Both the position numbers and the translations under genes were made by a program. A stretch of 64,000 bases of DNA. Source: Pseudomonadales bacterium. GTDB taxonomy: Bacteria; Pseudomonadota; Gammaproteobacteria; Pseudomonadales; Azotimanducaceae. The notes under the pieces were generated by a model, which was not told where the DNA came from, made no database searches, and saw only the letters and a list, made by a program, of their open reading frames with translations. How positions within the stretch are numbered: position 1 is the stretch's first letter; the number at the start of each line of letters is the position of its first letter. The DNA lies in contig JAHCAL010000004.1 of NCBI GenBank assembly GCA_019634925.1, positions 186,001 to 250,000 of the forward strand, in the 5' to 3' direction. Shown here piece by piece: positions 48,360 through 57,065 of this stretch.

Positions 48360-49131
48360 GCGGACATCGGGTGTCCTCGCTATGACACTGCTAGTGGCGT
48401 GCGCGTTGCCGGCCTTGGCCGCGGAATCGCGCGACGGGCAGTTGACATCAAGTAAGGCGAAACAGGCCGCGCTCGAGTGGAGCGACTTCACTGCCAACGA
48501 GCGCGTACGAGCCGAGGTGTGGGGCTTGTCGGCGACCGAATGGGATCGCTACCGATCGCTGATGGAAGGCATTCGCGGCAGTATCAGTCCGGGAACGATC
48601 TCTCCCATCGAGGTGCTGGGCATTCACGCCCAGGACGATGCCGAACGCCGTCGCTATGCAGAGCAATGGGCAGTCATGATGCGCGAGGATGCCGAACGTA
48701 TCCTCGCCTTCCAGCACGCCTACGATCAGGCCGGCCGGTTGCTGTACCCCAGCGAATCATTGATCGACGTGGCCCGGCTCCGCGACCGTGCGGAGAGCGA
48801 GCAGGCGCTTGTCGCGACGGACCGTGTGCTCTTGTTCGCGCTTCCAGACTGTGCCGCCTGCGATGCGATCCTCTCGCGACTGTTGGCGAGGCTCGGCCGC
48901 GTGGCGGGTGTGGACGTCTATCTCGTAGGCGTCGCCGCCGGTGACGAGGGCGAGATCCGCGACTGGGCCACGGCGCGCGGGATCCAGCCGGAGTGGGTGA
49001 GAACACGCAGGGTGACGCTGAACTTCGATGGCGGCGCGCTCGAGCGACTCGCGCCCGGGCAAAGCGAACTGCCGTACCTGATGCGTCGCCGTGGCGAATC
49101 GGTCACGCCCCTGCCTCGGTCGGCGCTGTGA
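48352..49131 (+). CDS. ICE protein TIGR03759-like
   Basis: A 259-aa exported protein. Signal peptide (LAMTLLVACALPALAAESRD), then the family core WGLSATEWDRYRSLMEGIRG and PIEVLGIHAQDDAERRRYAE. The C-terminal part resembles a thioredoxin fold, with FALPDCAACDAI giving a CxxC pair. It may handle disulfides of pilus or channel proteins in the periplasm. ATG 48352 overlaps the upstream stop; its stop overlaps the transglycosylase gene. Confidence 0.85.
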   Translation: MSKRTSGVLAMTLLVACALPALAAESRDGQLTSSKAKQAALEWSDFTANERVRAEVWGLSATEWDRYRSLMEGIRGSISPGTISPIEVLGIHAQDDAERRRYAEQWAVMMREDAERILAFQHAYDQAGRLLYPSESLIDVARLRDRAESEQALVATDRVLLFALPDCAACDAILSRLLARLGRVAGVDVYLVGVAAGDEGEIRDWATARGIQPEWVRTRRVTLNFDGGALERLAPGQSELPYLMRRRGESVTPLPRSAL

Positions 49132-49670
49132 TCCGAACATCCGCGTTGATTCTGCCGATGATTGCGTTGGTCGCGATGGCACCAACGGCGTTCGCGGCCA
49201 GTAGCGTGCCCGAAGGCTACCGGCAGGTCGCCCAGGTCCACGGTATCCCGAGCACGCTTTTCTATGCAGTCGCGCTCGCCGAAAGCGGCAAGCGTATCGA
49301 CGGCCTGCGGACGCTCCGGCCCTGGCCCTGGACACTCAACGTCCATGGCGACGGCCGCTTCTATCCATCTCGCCGAGCTGCAATGGCCGCACTGCAGGAA
49401 GCGCTAGCCAGCGGGCGCAGCTCGGTGGATGTCGGCTTGATGCAGGTGAACTGGCGCTACCACGGTACGGCCCTTGGCCGCATCGAGGAGGCGCTCGATC
49501 CCTACCGGAATCTGAACGTTGCCGCGACCATCCTGGCGGCCTGTTACCAATCCCGGAAGGACTGGTGGGCGGCGGTCGGCTGCTACCACGCACCGAACGA
49601 TCCAGATCGCGCGTTGCGCTACCGCCAGCGGGTGCGCGGCTTCTGGGTCAGCCTCGCGGCGACGGGATAG
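49128..49670 (+). CDS. Lytic transglycosylase of the conjugation system
   Basis: A 180-aa secreted SLT-type transglycosylase. Signal peptide, then YRQVAQVHGIPSTLFYAVAL with the catalytic glutamate in ALAESGK, then VDVGLMQVNWRYHGT and NLNVAATILAACYQSRKDWW. It opens peptidoglycan locally for the mating channel, the VirB1-like role. GTG 49128 overlaps the previous stop (GTGA). Confidence 0.9.
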   Translation: MIRTSALILPMIALVAMAPTAFAASSVPEGYRQVAQVHGIPSTLFYAVALAESGKRIDGLRTLRPWPWTLNVHGDGRFYPSRRAAMAALQEALASGRSSVDVGLMQVNWRYHGTALGRIEEALDPYRNLNVAATILAACYQSRKDWWAAVGCYHAPNDPDRALRYRQRVRGFWVSLAATG

Positions 49671-49677
49671 TGCCGGG

Positions 49678-50217
49678 ATGGCTCGCGCCCGAACCGCTGG
49701 CATTGTGCTGATTTCGCTGTCGCTCTGGGCGAGCGGCGCCTGCGCAGAGCTGACGGTCATCTATGACAGCGGCGTCACCCGGCCGCTGGCGCGCTATCTG
49801 GAAGTGTTCGGCGAAGCGCCGCGCATGGATCCACCCGCGCGGATCGAGACTTCGAACGCGAATCTCGGCGCCGCCACTGTGCCGAATCTACTGCCGATCC
49901 GCACACCGGGTTTGACGCCGGGGCCCGTGACGCCGCGGCCGTTGCGGCTGCCGAACAACGGCACACTCTCGCGGCCGTTCTTCCTCATCGGCTCGGATGC
50001 TCGATCGCGCGAGTGGTTCGCAAAGCACCGCGATCGCCTGCAGGCGATCGGGGCAGTCGGCATGCTGGTCCAGGCCGAGACCGAGGCCGACCTCGCTGCA
50101 ATCGCACAGATTGCGGACGGCATCCCGATTCTGCCCGCCTCCGCCACCGACATTGCGCGCGCCTTGGGTCTCGAGCACATCCCGGCTCTTGTCTCCCGAC
50201 ACGGCATCGAGCAATGA
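49678..50217 (+). CDS. ICE protein TIGR03765 (PFL_4695)-like
   Basis: A 179-aa exported protein. Signal peptide (VLISLSLWASGACA), then LTVIYDSGVTRPLARYLEVF and SRPFFLIGSDARSREWFAKH, both typical of the family; the C-terminal PILPASATDIARALGLEHIP resembles TraW/TrbC-like thioredoxin-fold proteins. Component of the transfer apparatus in the periplasm. ATG 49678; its stop overlaps the traD start. Confidence 0.87.
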   Translation: MARARTAGIVLISLSLWASGACAELTVIYDSGVTRPLARYLEVFGEAPRMDPPARIETSNANLGAATVPNLLPIRTPGLTPGPVTPRPLRLPNNGTLSRPFFLIGSDARSREWFAKHRDRLQAIGAVGMLVQAETEADLAAIAQIADGIPILPASATDIARALGLEHIPALVSRHGIEQ

Positions 50218-52337
50218 CGCCGCATCCCGTCGAGGCGCTGCTGCGCCCGCCGGTAGAGCTCTGGTCGGCGCTGGTCGCGGTGGCGACCGCCGTGATGGCG
50301 CTCATGGCACCCTGGGCGCTGATGATGCCGCCCGGGATCGCCTATGCGGCGGCGACTGCGCTGTTCGCGCTGGCTTTCGTCCGCGTGCGCCAGGCTTGGC
50401 GCGTCTTGCGCTACCAGCGCAACATGCGGCGCCTGCCGACCTACCTTCTTCGCGCGGCACGCATTCCGCTCAGCCGCCACAAGCTCTTCCTCGGTCGAGG
50501 ATTCCGCTGGACCCAGCGACACACTCAGCGCCTGCGCGACACGATCCGCCCGGAAGTGCAGCATTACGTGCAGCCCGGGGCGTTCGACCAATGGGCGCGG
50601 CAGAAGGAGGTCGCCTGGGAGTCCGTGCCGGTGCTCCGCGTTGTGGCATGGGCATTGCGGCAGCCAGCCTGGTGGAATCCATTCAAGCCGCTGCCCGCGG
50701 TCGGTGGCCTACCGGCACTGCATGCGGTGGAACCTCATGAGGAAGATGTCTGGATGGATCTGGGCGAGCGCGTCGGCCATACCCTTGTGCTCGGTACCAC
50801 GCGGGTCGGCAAGACGCGGCTGGCCGAGCTCCTGATCACACAGGACATTCGTCGCGGCGACGTCGTCATCGTCTTCGATCCCAAGGGCGATGCCGATCTG
50901 CTCCGGCGCGTGTACGCAGAAGCCAAACGCGCCAGCCGCGCCAAGGACTTCTACCTGTTTCATCTCGGTTTTCCGGAGGTGTCGGCCCGCTACAACGCGA
51001 TCGGCAGTTTCTCACGCATCACCGAGGTCGCAACCCGGATCGCGAACCAGTTGCCGAGCGAAGGCAACTCCGCAGCGTTCAAGGAATTCGCGTGGCGCTT
51101 CGTCAACATCATCGCCCGCGCGCTGGTGGCGCTCGGACGTCGGCCGGACTACCAGCAGATCCGTCGCTACATCAACGACATCGAGCCGTTGTTCGTCGAG
51201 TACGCGCGCGAGCATCTGCGCCGTATCGGTCTCGAGAGCTGGGCAACGCAGGTGGAGGAGATTGCTTCGAATATCAGCGAACGCAATCTCTCCTCGGCGC
51301 TCAAGGGCCGGGACCGGGATGCGATCGCGATGATGCGCTACCTGCAGACGCAGGACCTTTACGATCCGGTGCTCGATGGTCTGGTCTCCGCGTTCAAGTA
51401 CGACAAGACCTATTTCGACAAGATCGTGAGCTCGGTGGGGCCGCTGATGGAAAAGCTCACCACCGGGAAGCTGGCGGAGTTGATTTCGCCGAACTACCTG
51501 AACGACGACGACAGTCGCCCGATCTTCGAATGGTTGGAGGTGATCCGCCGCAAGGGCATCGTCTATGTCGGCCTGGATGCCTTGACCGATACGACTGTCG
51601 CGAGCGCCGTCGGAAACTCGATGTTCGCCGACCTGGTCTCGGTCGCCGGCCACATCTACAAGCACGGCGTGCAGGACCCTCGCAGTGATGAGATCCCTGT
51701 AGAGGCAGCACGCCTACCGACCATCTCGATGCACGCCGATGAATTCAATGAGCTCATCGGCAACGAGTTCGTACCGCTGTTGAACAAGGCCGGCGGTGCC
51801 GGCTTTCAGGTAACCGCCTATACGCAGACCTGGTCCGACGTGGAGGCCAAAATCGGCAGCCGCGCCAAGGCCGGCCAGGTGGCCGGCAACTTCAACACGA
51901 TGATCATGCTGCGGGTGAAAGAGCTCGCTACCGCCGAGATGCTGACCGACCAGCTGCCACGCGTGGAGGTGTTCACGCTGATGAGCGTGTCCGGCGTCGA
52001 TGACTCGTCGGACCCGACCTCGGGCATCGATTTCAAGTCCCGCAACGAGGACCGCATCAGCGTCTCCGAGGTGCCGATGCTGACACCGGCGGACCTCGTC
52101 CGCCTTCCTAAGGGCCAGGCCTTTGCGCTGCTGGAGGGCGGGCGGCTGTGGAAGATCCGCATGCCTTTACCGGATGACCGTGGCGATCCGGCAATGCCCA
52201 CGAGTCTTGCCGCCATCGCCAATGAGATGGAGCGAACCTACATCACGAACGAGCACTGGTACCGGGCGACCGAGACCTGGTGGCATGCCGGCGCCGACGT
52301 CGACTTACCACGAGCGCACGTCGCGGACGATGGCTGA
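50214..52337 (+). CDS. traD: Conjugative coupling protein TraD (TIGR03743-like)
   Basis: A 707-aa type IV coupling ATPase of the SXT/PFGI-1 class. Two N-terminal transmembrane helices (about 15-60); Walker A LVLGTTRVGKTRLAE; DVVIVFDPKGDADLL; Walker B region PTISMHADEFNELIGNEFVP. It brings the relaxase-DNA complex to the secretion channel. ATG 50214 overlaps the previous stop; frame extension upstream to 50013 is a shadow. Overlaps the TIGR03747-like gene by 8 bases. Confidence 0.95.
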   Translation: MTPHPVEALLRPPVELWSALVAVATAVMALMAPWALMMPPGIAYAAATALFALAFVRVRQAWRVLRYQRNMRRLPTYLLRAARIPLSRHKLFLGRGFRWTQRHTQRLRDTIRPEVQHYVQPGAFDQWARQKEVAWESVPVLRVVAWALRQPAWWNPFKPLPAVGGLPALHAVEPHEEDVWMDLGERVGHTLVLGTTRVGKTRLAELLITQDIRRGDVVIVFDPKGDADLLRRVYAEAKRASRAKDFYLFHLGFPEVSARYNAIGSFSRITEVATRIANQLPSEGNSAAFKEFAWRFVNIIARALVALGRRPDYQQIRRYINDIEPLFVEYAREHLRRIGLESWATQVEEIASNISERNLSSALKGRDRDAIAMMRYLQTQDLYDPVLDGLVSAFKYDKTYFDKIVSSVGPLMEKLTTGKLAELISPNYLNDDDSRPIFEWLEVIRRKGIVYVGLDALTDTTVASAVGNSMFADLVSVAGHIYKHGVQDPRSDEIPVEAARLPTISMHADEFNELIGNEFVPLLNKAGGAGFQVTAYTQTWSDVEAKIGSRAKAGQVAGNFNTMIMLRVKELATAEMLTDQLPRVEVFTLMSVSGVDDSSDPTSGIDFKSRNEDRISVSEVPMLTPADLVRLPKGQAFALLEGGRLWKIRMPLPDDRGDPAMPTSLAAIANEMERTYITNEHWYRATETWWHAGADVDLPRAHVADDG

Positions 52338-53064
52338 GGCCACTGCGGATCCCAGGCGCAGGGACGTCCGCCAAGGGCTGATATCCAACTTCCTGACGAC
52401 GCTCGCCCAGGGGGTCAAATGGCTGCTGCTGTCCCTGGTGTTCTCAATCCTCACCGAGTGGATCGGCATGGCCATCTGGTGGCCGGATCAGGGACTCGAC
52501 CACAGTCGAGGTATGCTCGCCGCTGAAATCAGTTATCTCCAGCAAGACTTCGGCCGAAGCCTGGTCAGCTCGGATCCGGCGCGGTTCACCAAGACGGTGG
52601 CCGACAAGACGTACTACGTCCTGTTCGAGGCGACCCGATTCACGGATCTCGTGCGGTGGATTGGCGTCCCGCCGAAGCCGACCGAGACTGGTCTGCGGGC
52701 GCGAATGCACGCGATGTTTCAACCGATCGCCGAGTACGTCCTGGCAGCCATGCAGGTGACACAAGTATTTTCGGTACGCCTCGCCATCCTCGTGCTCGCC
52801 CTGCCAGTATTTGGATTGTTCAGTCTGGTGGCGATCGTCGACGGTTTAGTGAAGCGCGATCTGCGCCGATGGGGCGGAGGGCGCGAGAGCTCGTTCGTGT
52901 ACCACTGGGCCAAGCGCTCCGCCATGCCGCTGCTCGTGCTGACGTGGGTCATCTACCTGGCGCTGCCGTTCACCCTGCACCCGAGCTTCGTGGTGCTCCC
53001 CTTCGCGACGTTGTTCGCGCTGAGCGTGGCGGTGACGGCAAGCACGTTCAAGAAGTACCTTTAA
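52330..53064 (+). CDS. ICE membrane protein TIGR03747-like
   Basis: A 244-aa inner-membrane protein with about four transmembrane segments: WLLLSLVFSILTEWIGMAIW, LAILVLALPVFGLFSLVAIV, LLVLTWVIYLALPF and FVVLPFATLFALSVAVTAS. Family features include WWPDQGLDHSRGMLAAEISY. It follows traD in PFGI-1-class ICEs and may anchor the coupling protein. The CBASS insertion begins directly after it. Confidence 0.88.
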   Translation: MAEATADPRRRDVRQGLISNFLTTLAQGVKWLLLSLVFSILTEWIGMAIWWPDQGLDHSRGMLAAEISYLQQDFGRSLVSSDPARFTKTVADKTYYVLFEATRFTDLVRWIGVPPKPTETGLRARMHAMFQPIAEYVLAAMQVTQVFSVRLAILVLALPVFGLFSLVAIVDGLVKRDLRRWGGGRESSFVYHWAKRSAMPLLVLTWVIYLALPFTLHPSFVVLPFATLFALSVAVTASTFKKYL

Positions 53065-53084
53065 TCGGTGAGCAGGTAGCAGCG

Positions 53085-53948
53085 CTACTTGAAGCGAGGC
53101 GTCCACCGCTCTTCAAGATCTTCGTCCTCATCGTCGTCGTCGGCGAACGTTTCAGTCGAGAGAATCGTGAGCGTTCGCCCATACGCGCCTAATCCGATTA
53201 TCTCTTCGGTCAGCGGAACTGATCGCCGCCCACCAAACCAATCTCTTACATCTGACTCGTGCTCCTCGCGATGAGACTTATGGACATTCGCCGTAGCACG
53301 GTTGAAGGCTGCCGTTGGGACAGCCGGAACGGCCGAGCCCTTTTTTGGCCAAATGATGTCACGAAATTCCTTGAGTTCGTCCGATAGAAACGCGTACTCG
53401 ATGTGCTGGCCTGCCGAGACGATCATTGCCATAGGCAGATCAGTTTCTTCAACGTAGCGGCTTGCAGTCGCCAGCAACGACGTTTCACAAATCGATGCGA
53501 GCGTGACGATAGCTTCTAAGCCTTGACCAGCGGATCGCATGGCTCGGGAAAAAAGCGGGTTTGGCATGAGCAATCGTGCTGAAAAGTGGTCAGCTTCCCG
53601 CTCGTACTTGTCTTCTGATCGATAGCCGGCTCGGGACTCGTGAATCGACTGTCCAATTGGCAGGAGGGCGTCGGCGTGTCCCTCGAGCAGGTAGTGGCCA
53701 AGCTCGTGGCCGATGCTAAAGCGTCGGAACCCTTCGCTTTGAATATGCGTGGCATACGCAATGACGAACTGGTTGTCGATCTTGATAAGCGCGCCCGACA
53801 CGCCTTCAGAGGCGTCCGGCTTCTCGATGACCGTAATACCCAGTGCCTCGGCGAGAGCGGCCGGATCGACAGGTAGCGCCGCGACACCCTGGTCCTCAAG
53901 AAATCTCTCAGCTGCTCTTCCAGCAGTGCGGCGAGCCAAGTCCGCCAT
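53085..53948 (-). CDS. ImmA/IrrE-type metallopeptidase (CapP-like CBASS regulator)
   Basis: A 287-aa zinc metallopeptidase. The HExxH motif is in FSIGHELGHYLLEGH with the third ligand in EREADHFSARLLMP. A C-terminal sensor-like domain (about 150-240) follows and the tail is very acidic (FADDDDEDEDLEERW). It overlaps the XRE gene (ATGA), so both are made together. ImmA/IrrE peptidases cleave a partner XRE repressor; the CapP/CapH pair controls CBASS this way in response to damaged or single-stranded DNA. Assignment as CapP-like is by architecture and context. Confidence 0.85.
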   Translation of the reverse strand: MADLARRTAGRAAERFLEDQGVAALPVDPAALAEALGITVIEKPDASEGVSGALIKIDNQFVIAYATHIQSEGFRRFSIGHELGHYLLEGHADALLPIGQSIHESRAGYRSEDKYEREADHFSARLLMPNPLFSRAMRSAGQGLEAIVTLASICETSLLATASRYVEETDLPMAMIVSAGQHIEYAFLSDELKEFRDIIWPKKGSAVPAVPTAAFNRATANVHKSHREEHESDVRDWFGGRRSVPLTEEIIGLGAYGRTLTILSTETFADDDDEDEDLEERWTPRFK

Positions 53949-54292
53949 CAGCTCTCCGATTTGGTCCGACCCGCAAGGTGCTCGCGGATCTTCTCCATCA
54001 GATCAAGGTCGTCCCGACTCATCTGATCCTCATGGCGATAGGCGACCGCACTGAGGTGGGCTGACACGTTATCAGTTCGTCCGAGCAGGTAATCAATGCT
54101 GACTTGAAGCGCGTCAGCCAGCTTCCGGAGATTGTCGAGGCTCGGCTTTCGATTACCGGACTCAAAGTGAGAGATCGAAGTCGCCGGGATGTTGGCGAGC
54201 TCACCGAGTTCGGCTTGATCCAGTCCCCTCAGGTTTCTGGTCTCACGTAGCCGCGCTGGGAACGGACTCGGAGTTCCTGCCTCTTCAGTCAT
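53948..54292 (-). CDS. XRE-family repressor (CapH-like)
   Basis: A 114-aa protein with an N-terminal XRE helix-turn-helix: LRETRNLRGLDQAELGELAN then IPATSISHFESGNRKPSLDN. A short C-terminal tail contains the probable cleavage or dimerisation segment. ATG 54292 chosen (MTEEAG); the frame to 54337 would cover the operator. Divergent from the CBASS effector with a palindrome in the 45-base gap; likely represses CBASS until cleaved by the adjacent peptidase. Confidence 0.87.
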   Translation of the reverse strand: MTEEAGTPSPFPARLRETRNLRGLDQAELGELANIPATSISHFESGNRKPSLDNLRKLADALQVSIDYLLGRTDNVSAHLSAVAYRHEDQMSRDDLDLMEKIREHLAGRTKSES

Positions 54293-54311
54293 GTCAGTAA
54301 CGCTAAGTGGT

Positions 54312-54331
54312 ACTTGTCGAAGACGACAAGT
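54312..54331. promoter_or_regulatory. CBASS operator: perfect palindrome between xre and capV
   Basis: ACTTGTCG (54312-54319) and CGACAAGT (54324-54331) are perfect inverted repeats with a 4-base centre (AAGA). It is the only strong dyad in the 45 bases between the divergent starts at 54292 and 54338. Proposed binding site for the XRE repressor, controlling both directions. Confidence 0.7.
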
Positions 54332-54337
54332 TCTCAT

Positions 54338-55390
54338 ATGATTGGTGTGTCAAGTCTGGCATGGCGGAGTCGCCAAGTGCAAGAGATATCAACATTAGCG
54401 TCTAGCGAGCGGTTCCAAATCCTCTCGCTTGATGGCGGCGGGCTGAAGGGGCTCTTCACCGCATGCTTCCTCGCGGAGTGGGAGCAGCAAGCCGGCCGCC
54501 CGGTCAGCTCATCCTTCGACCTGATTGCGGGGACCAGCACCGGCGGGATCATCGCGCTGGCACTCGGGGCGGGAATCCCCGCCACCCAGATTGTGGATTT
54601 CTATCTGGAGCACGGGCCCTCGATTTTCCCCGTGGAGGCCTTCGAAGGGATCGGACTTGCGCGCCAGGCGATCGGGAGCCGCTACCGGCCTGAGCCGCTC
54701 GAAAACGTTCTTGATGTGTATTTCGGAAGCCGTTTGCTCGGGGAGAGTTCGACCCGTCTAGTGATACCGGCGTATCACGCTGAGCAAGGGATCTACATCT
54801 TCAAGACCGCACACCATCCGAGGCTGCTCGTGGATTGCAACGAGCGCATGGCAGTCGTGGCTCGTGCTACCGGGGCCGCACCGACCTACCTCCCGCCGTT
54901 GGAACTCGATACGGGGCTGCGATTGATCGACGGTGGAATGTGGGCCAACAACCCGGTACAGATCGCAGTCAACGAAGCTCTGGGTTACCTCGCTGTGCCA
55001 CAAGGCCGAATAGCCGCATTGAGGATCGGCACAACCAGTGAGGTCTTGTCAGCCACCGACTATCCGCGGGACCCAGGTGGCATGGGATTCAAACAGGTTT
55101 CGCTGTTCGTCAATCTCATGATGCGGGGCCAGTCTCAAGGTGCCAGCGGCGGTGTTCGTCACATTCTGGGGTCGGAGCGGTTTATCGAGGTCGACCCACT
55201 CGTCGCGCGTAACGACTACCGGCTGGATCGTCTGTCCGACGCGCTTCGCGGTCTCGCACGTGCCGAGTTTCGCCGCACGGCCTCCGAGCTGCGGGAGCGT
55301 GGGTTTTTCACCCACGTTGCAACGCCATTCACCCCATCCAACCCTATCCGAGGTAATCATCATGGACCTATCCAGGCGAGCCCAGCTTGA
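54338..55390 (+). CDS. capV: Patatin-like phospholipase, CBASS effector CapV
   Basis: A 350-aa patatin-like phospholipase. The oxyanion loop LSLDGGGLKGLF (about 30-40), nucleophile elbow IAGTSTGGIIAL (Ser67) and the second catalytic motif LIDGGMWANNP (Asp198) are all intact. In CBASS the cyclic nucleotide made by the CD-NTase activates CapV, which degrades membrane phospholipid and stops infection. ATG 54338 is the nearest start after the operator; N-terminal start is uncertain. Its last 29 bases overlap the CD-NTase gene. Confidence 0.9.
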   Translation: MIGVSSLAWRSRQVQEISTLASSERFQILSLDGGGLKGLFTACFLAEWEQQAGRPVSSSFDLIAGTSTGGIIALALGAGIPATQIVDFYLEHGPSIFPVEAFEGIGLARQAIGSRYRPEPLENVLDVYFGSRLLGESSTRLVIPAYHAEQGIYIFKTAHHPRLLVDCNERMAVVARATGAAPTYLPPLELDTGLRLIDGGMWANNPVQIAVNEALGYLAVPQGRIAALRIGTTSEVLSATDYPRDPGGMGFKQVSLFVNLMMRGQSQGASGGVRHILGSERFIEVDPLVARNDYRLDRLSDALRGLARAEFRRTASELRERGFFTHVATPFTPSNPIRGNHHGPIQASPA

Positions 55391-56486
55391 TACCCTGTTG
55401 ACCTATGGTGCCGAGGCGCTCGATCTGACGCCGACGCAATACGAGGACGCTGTTCAAAAATATCAGGCAGTGGGCGCATGGCTAAACAAGCCCGACTCTT
55501 TGCTGGTCGGCGCCAATCCGATGGTGTTTCCGCAAGGCTCAATCGCGATCGGCACCGCAACAAAGCCCGTGAGGCGCGACGAGTTCGACCTCGATCTAGT
55601 GTGCCAGCTGCAGATAGCTGACCGCATCAGTCCAGCACAGCTCAAGCGTGCGATCGGGCAACGGCTACGAGAGAACGCCGTGTACCGCGAACGCTTGGAA
55701 GAAAAGAATCGCTGCTGGCGCATTGTCTACGCTGGCGACTTTTACATGGACATTCTGCCGGGACGCCCCGATCCAAGGTTCGCCGATACCACCGCTTTGC
55801 TGATTCCCGACAAGGAGCTGTCGGCATGGAAGGAAAGCGACCCTAAGGGTTACGCCGCGTGGTTCACGGAGCGATCACGTCTATCGATGACGGCTAGCAA
55901 GGGTGTTCGAGCCGGCGTGGAGGCGCCTCCGCCGGCACCGGACGCATCAACAAAGACGCCGCTCCAGTTGGCAGTACAGATCTTCAAGCGTCACCGGGAT
56001 TTGAGCCTGGGCGACGACGAAGATGCTCCGATCTCGATCATCATCACTACGCTCGCGGCCAGAGCGTATGTGGGACAGGACTCCGTCTACGACACGCTAC
56101 AACATCTACTTATGCGGATGCCGACGTTCATCGAGACTGATAGCGCCGGAAACTCGGTGGTCAGCAATCCAGTCAATCCGCTTGAAAACTTTGCCGACAA
56201 ATGGCGGGACTACCCGAGGAAGCGGCAGCGTTTCTTCGATTGGATCCAGGCTGCGAGCCACCAGCTGAACAAGTTGGCCGGCGCAACATTGCCGCAATCG
56301 GTAGAGGCACTGACTCCGTTGATCGGAGCGCGCCCAGGCACGGAGGCGGTGAGGCAGTATGGATCCGCTGTCCACGAACAGCGGACGGCTGGCTTACGAG
56401 CCGCGGCTGCGACGGGAGCGCTTGGATCCACGTCGGCCAGGGCACGTGTGATTCCGACGCAGACATTTTTCGGTGGACCTTTGTAA
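55362..56486 (+). CDS. CBASS CD-NTase (cGAS/DncV-like nucleotidyltransferase)
   Basis: A 374-aa cyclic-oligonucleotide synthase. The nucleotidyltransferase site is complete: FPQGSIAIGTATKPV (Gly59-Ser60), DEFDLDLV (Asp76, Asp78) and GDFYMDILPGRPD (Asp130). The C-terminal lobe includes FADKWRDYPRKRQRFFDWIQ. The protein ends FFGGPL: two residues follow the Gly-Gly, whereas CD-NTases joined to targets by E1/E2 machinery typically end in glycine. ATG 55362 has AGGTAATC upstream, inside capV. Clade not determined by eye. Confidence 0.92.
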   Translation: MDLSRRAQLDTLLTYGAEALDLTPTQYEDAVQKYQAVGAWLNKPDSLLVGANPMVFPQGSIAIGTATKPVRRDEFDLDLVCQLQIADRISPAQLKRAIGQRLRENAVYRERLEEKNRCWRIVYAGDFYMDILPGRPDPRFADTTALLIPDKELSAWKESDPKGYAAWFTERSRLSMTASKGVRAGVEAPPPAPDASTKTPLQLAVQIFKRHRDLSLGDDEDAPISIIITTLAARAYVGQDSVYDTLQHLLMRMPTFIETDSAGNSVVSNPVNPLENFADKWRDYPRKRQRFFDWIQAASHQLNKLAGATLPQSVEALTPLIGARPGTEAVRQYGSAVHEQRTAGLRAAAATGALGSTSARARVIPTQTFFGGPL

Positions 56487-56489
56487 GTC

Positions 56490-56921
56490 ATGCGGCCACC
56501 GCCCAGACGACCGACCCTCGCGCAGCAGGGAGTTCGCCTGAAGCAAGGGCAACCGGATTCTGCGTTTCGCATCGACCAACGTGGGTGTCGGCTGGTTTGG
56601 ATTGGCTGGCTCCAGCCTACGCCGGCCAGCGAACGTTATCGGGTCCGGATCGAAGCGTTCAGGTCGACAAAAATATCGCCAAAAGTCTATGTCGAATCTC
56701 CGGCGCTCTTCGAGCGGAACGGAGAGCTGGTGCCCCACCTGTATTCCGTTCGGCGCGCACAGCTTTGCCTTTGGCGCCCCGGGAAGAGCGAATGGTCACC
56801 ATGCATGTGGCTGGTTGATTCCGTGTTGCTGTGGGCGTCGCTGTGGCTTTTCTTTTACGAAGTCTGGCTCGCGACAGGGGATTGGCTGGGTGGCGGCGAA
56901 CATCCAGAAGTTAATGATTGA
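56490..56921 (+). CDS. E2-like protein of type II-short CBASS
   Basis: A 143-aa protein that starts 3 bases after the CD-NTase stop. ERYRVRIEAFRSTKISPKVY, VPHLYSVRRAQLCLWRPGK and WASLWLFFYEVWLATGDWLG followed by GGEHPE match E2-only proteins of type II-short CBASS. His83 and Cys93 (PHLY...LCLW) correspond to the HPN...CL layout of E2 enzymes, with Cys93 the likely catalytic residue. It would prime the CD-NTase by conjugation of its C-terminus. No E1 (Cap2) or JAB protease (Cap3) gene accompanies it. Confidence 0.85.
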   Translation: MRPPPRRPTLAQQGVRLKQGQPDSAFRIDQRGCRLVWIGWLQPTPASERYRVRIEAFRSTKISPKVYVESPALFERNGELVPHLYSVRRAQLCLWRPGKSEWSPCMWLVDSVLLWASLWLFFYEVWLATGDWLGGGEHPEVND

Positions 56922-57065
56922 TGCGCAGCGGTCAAACGTAAACCGGGTGTCGATCGACCCGCAGTTGCTAAAAGAAACCGATCGCTGACCTGACTGGGTT
57001 TCGCATAGCCCTTCGGACCGACCTCACGGACCATGCGTTCCATGCAGGGTCCAAACGAATCAACT

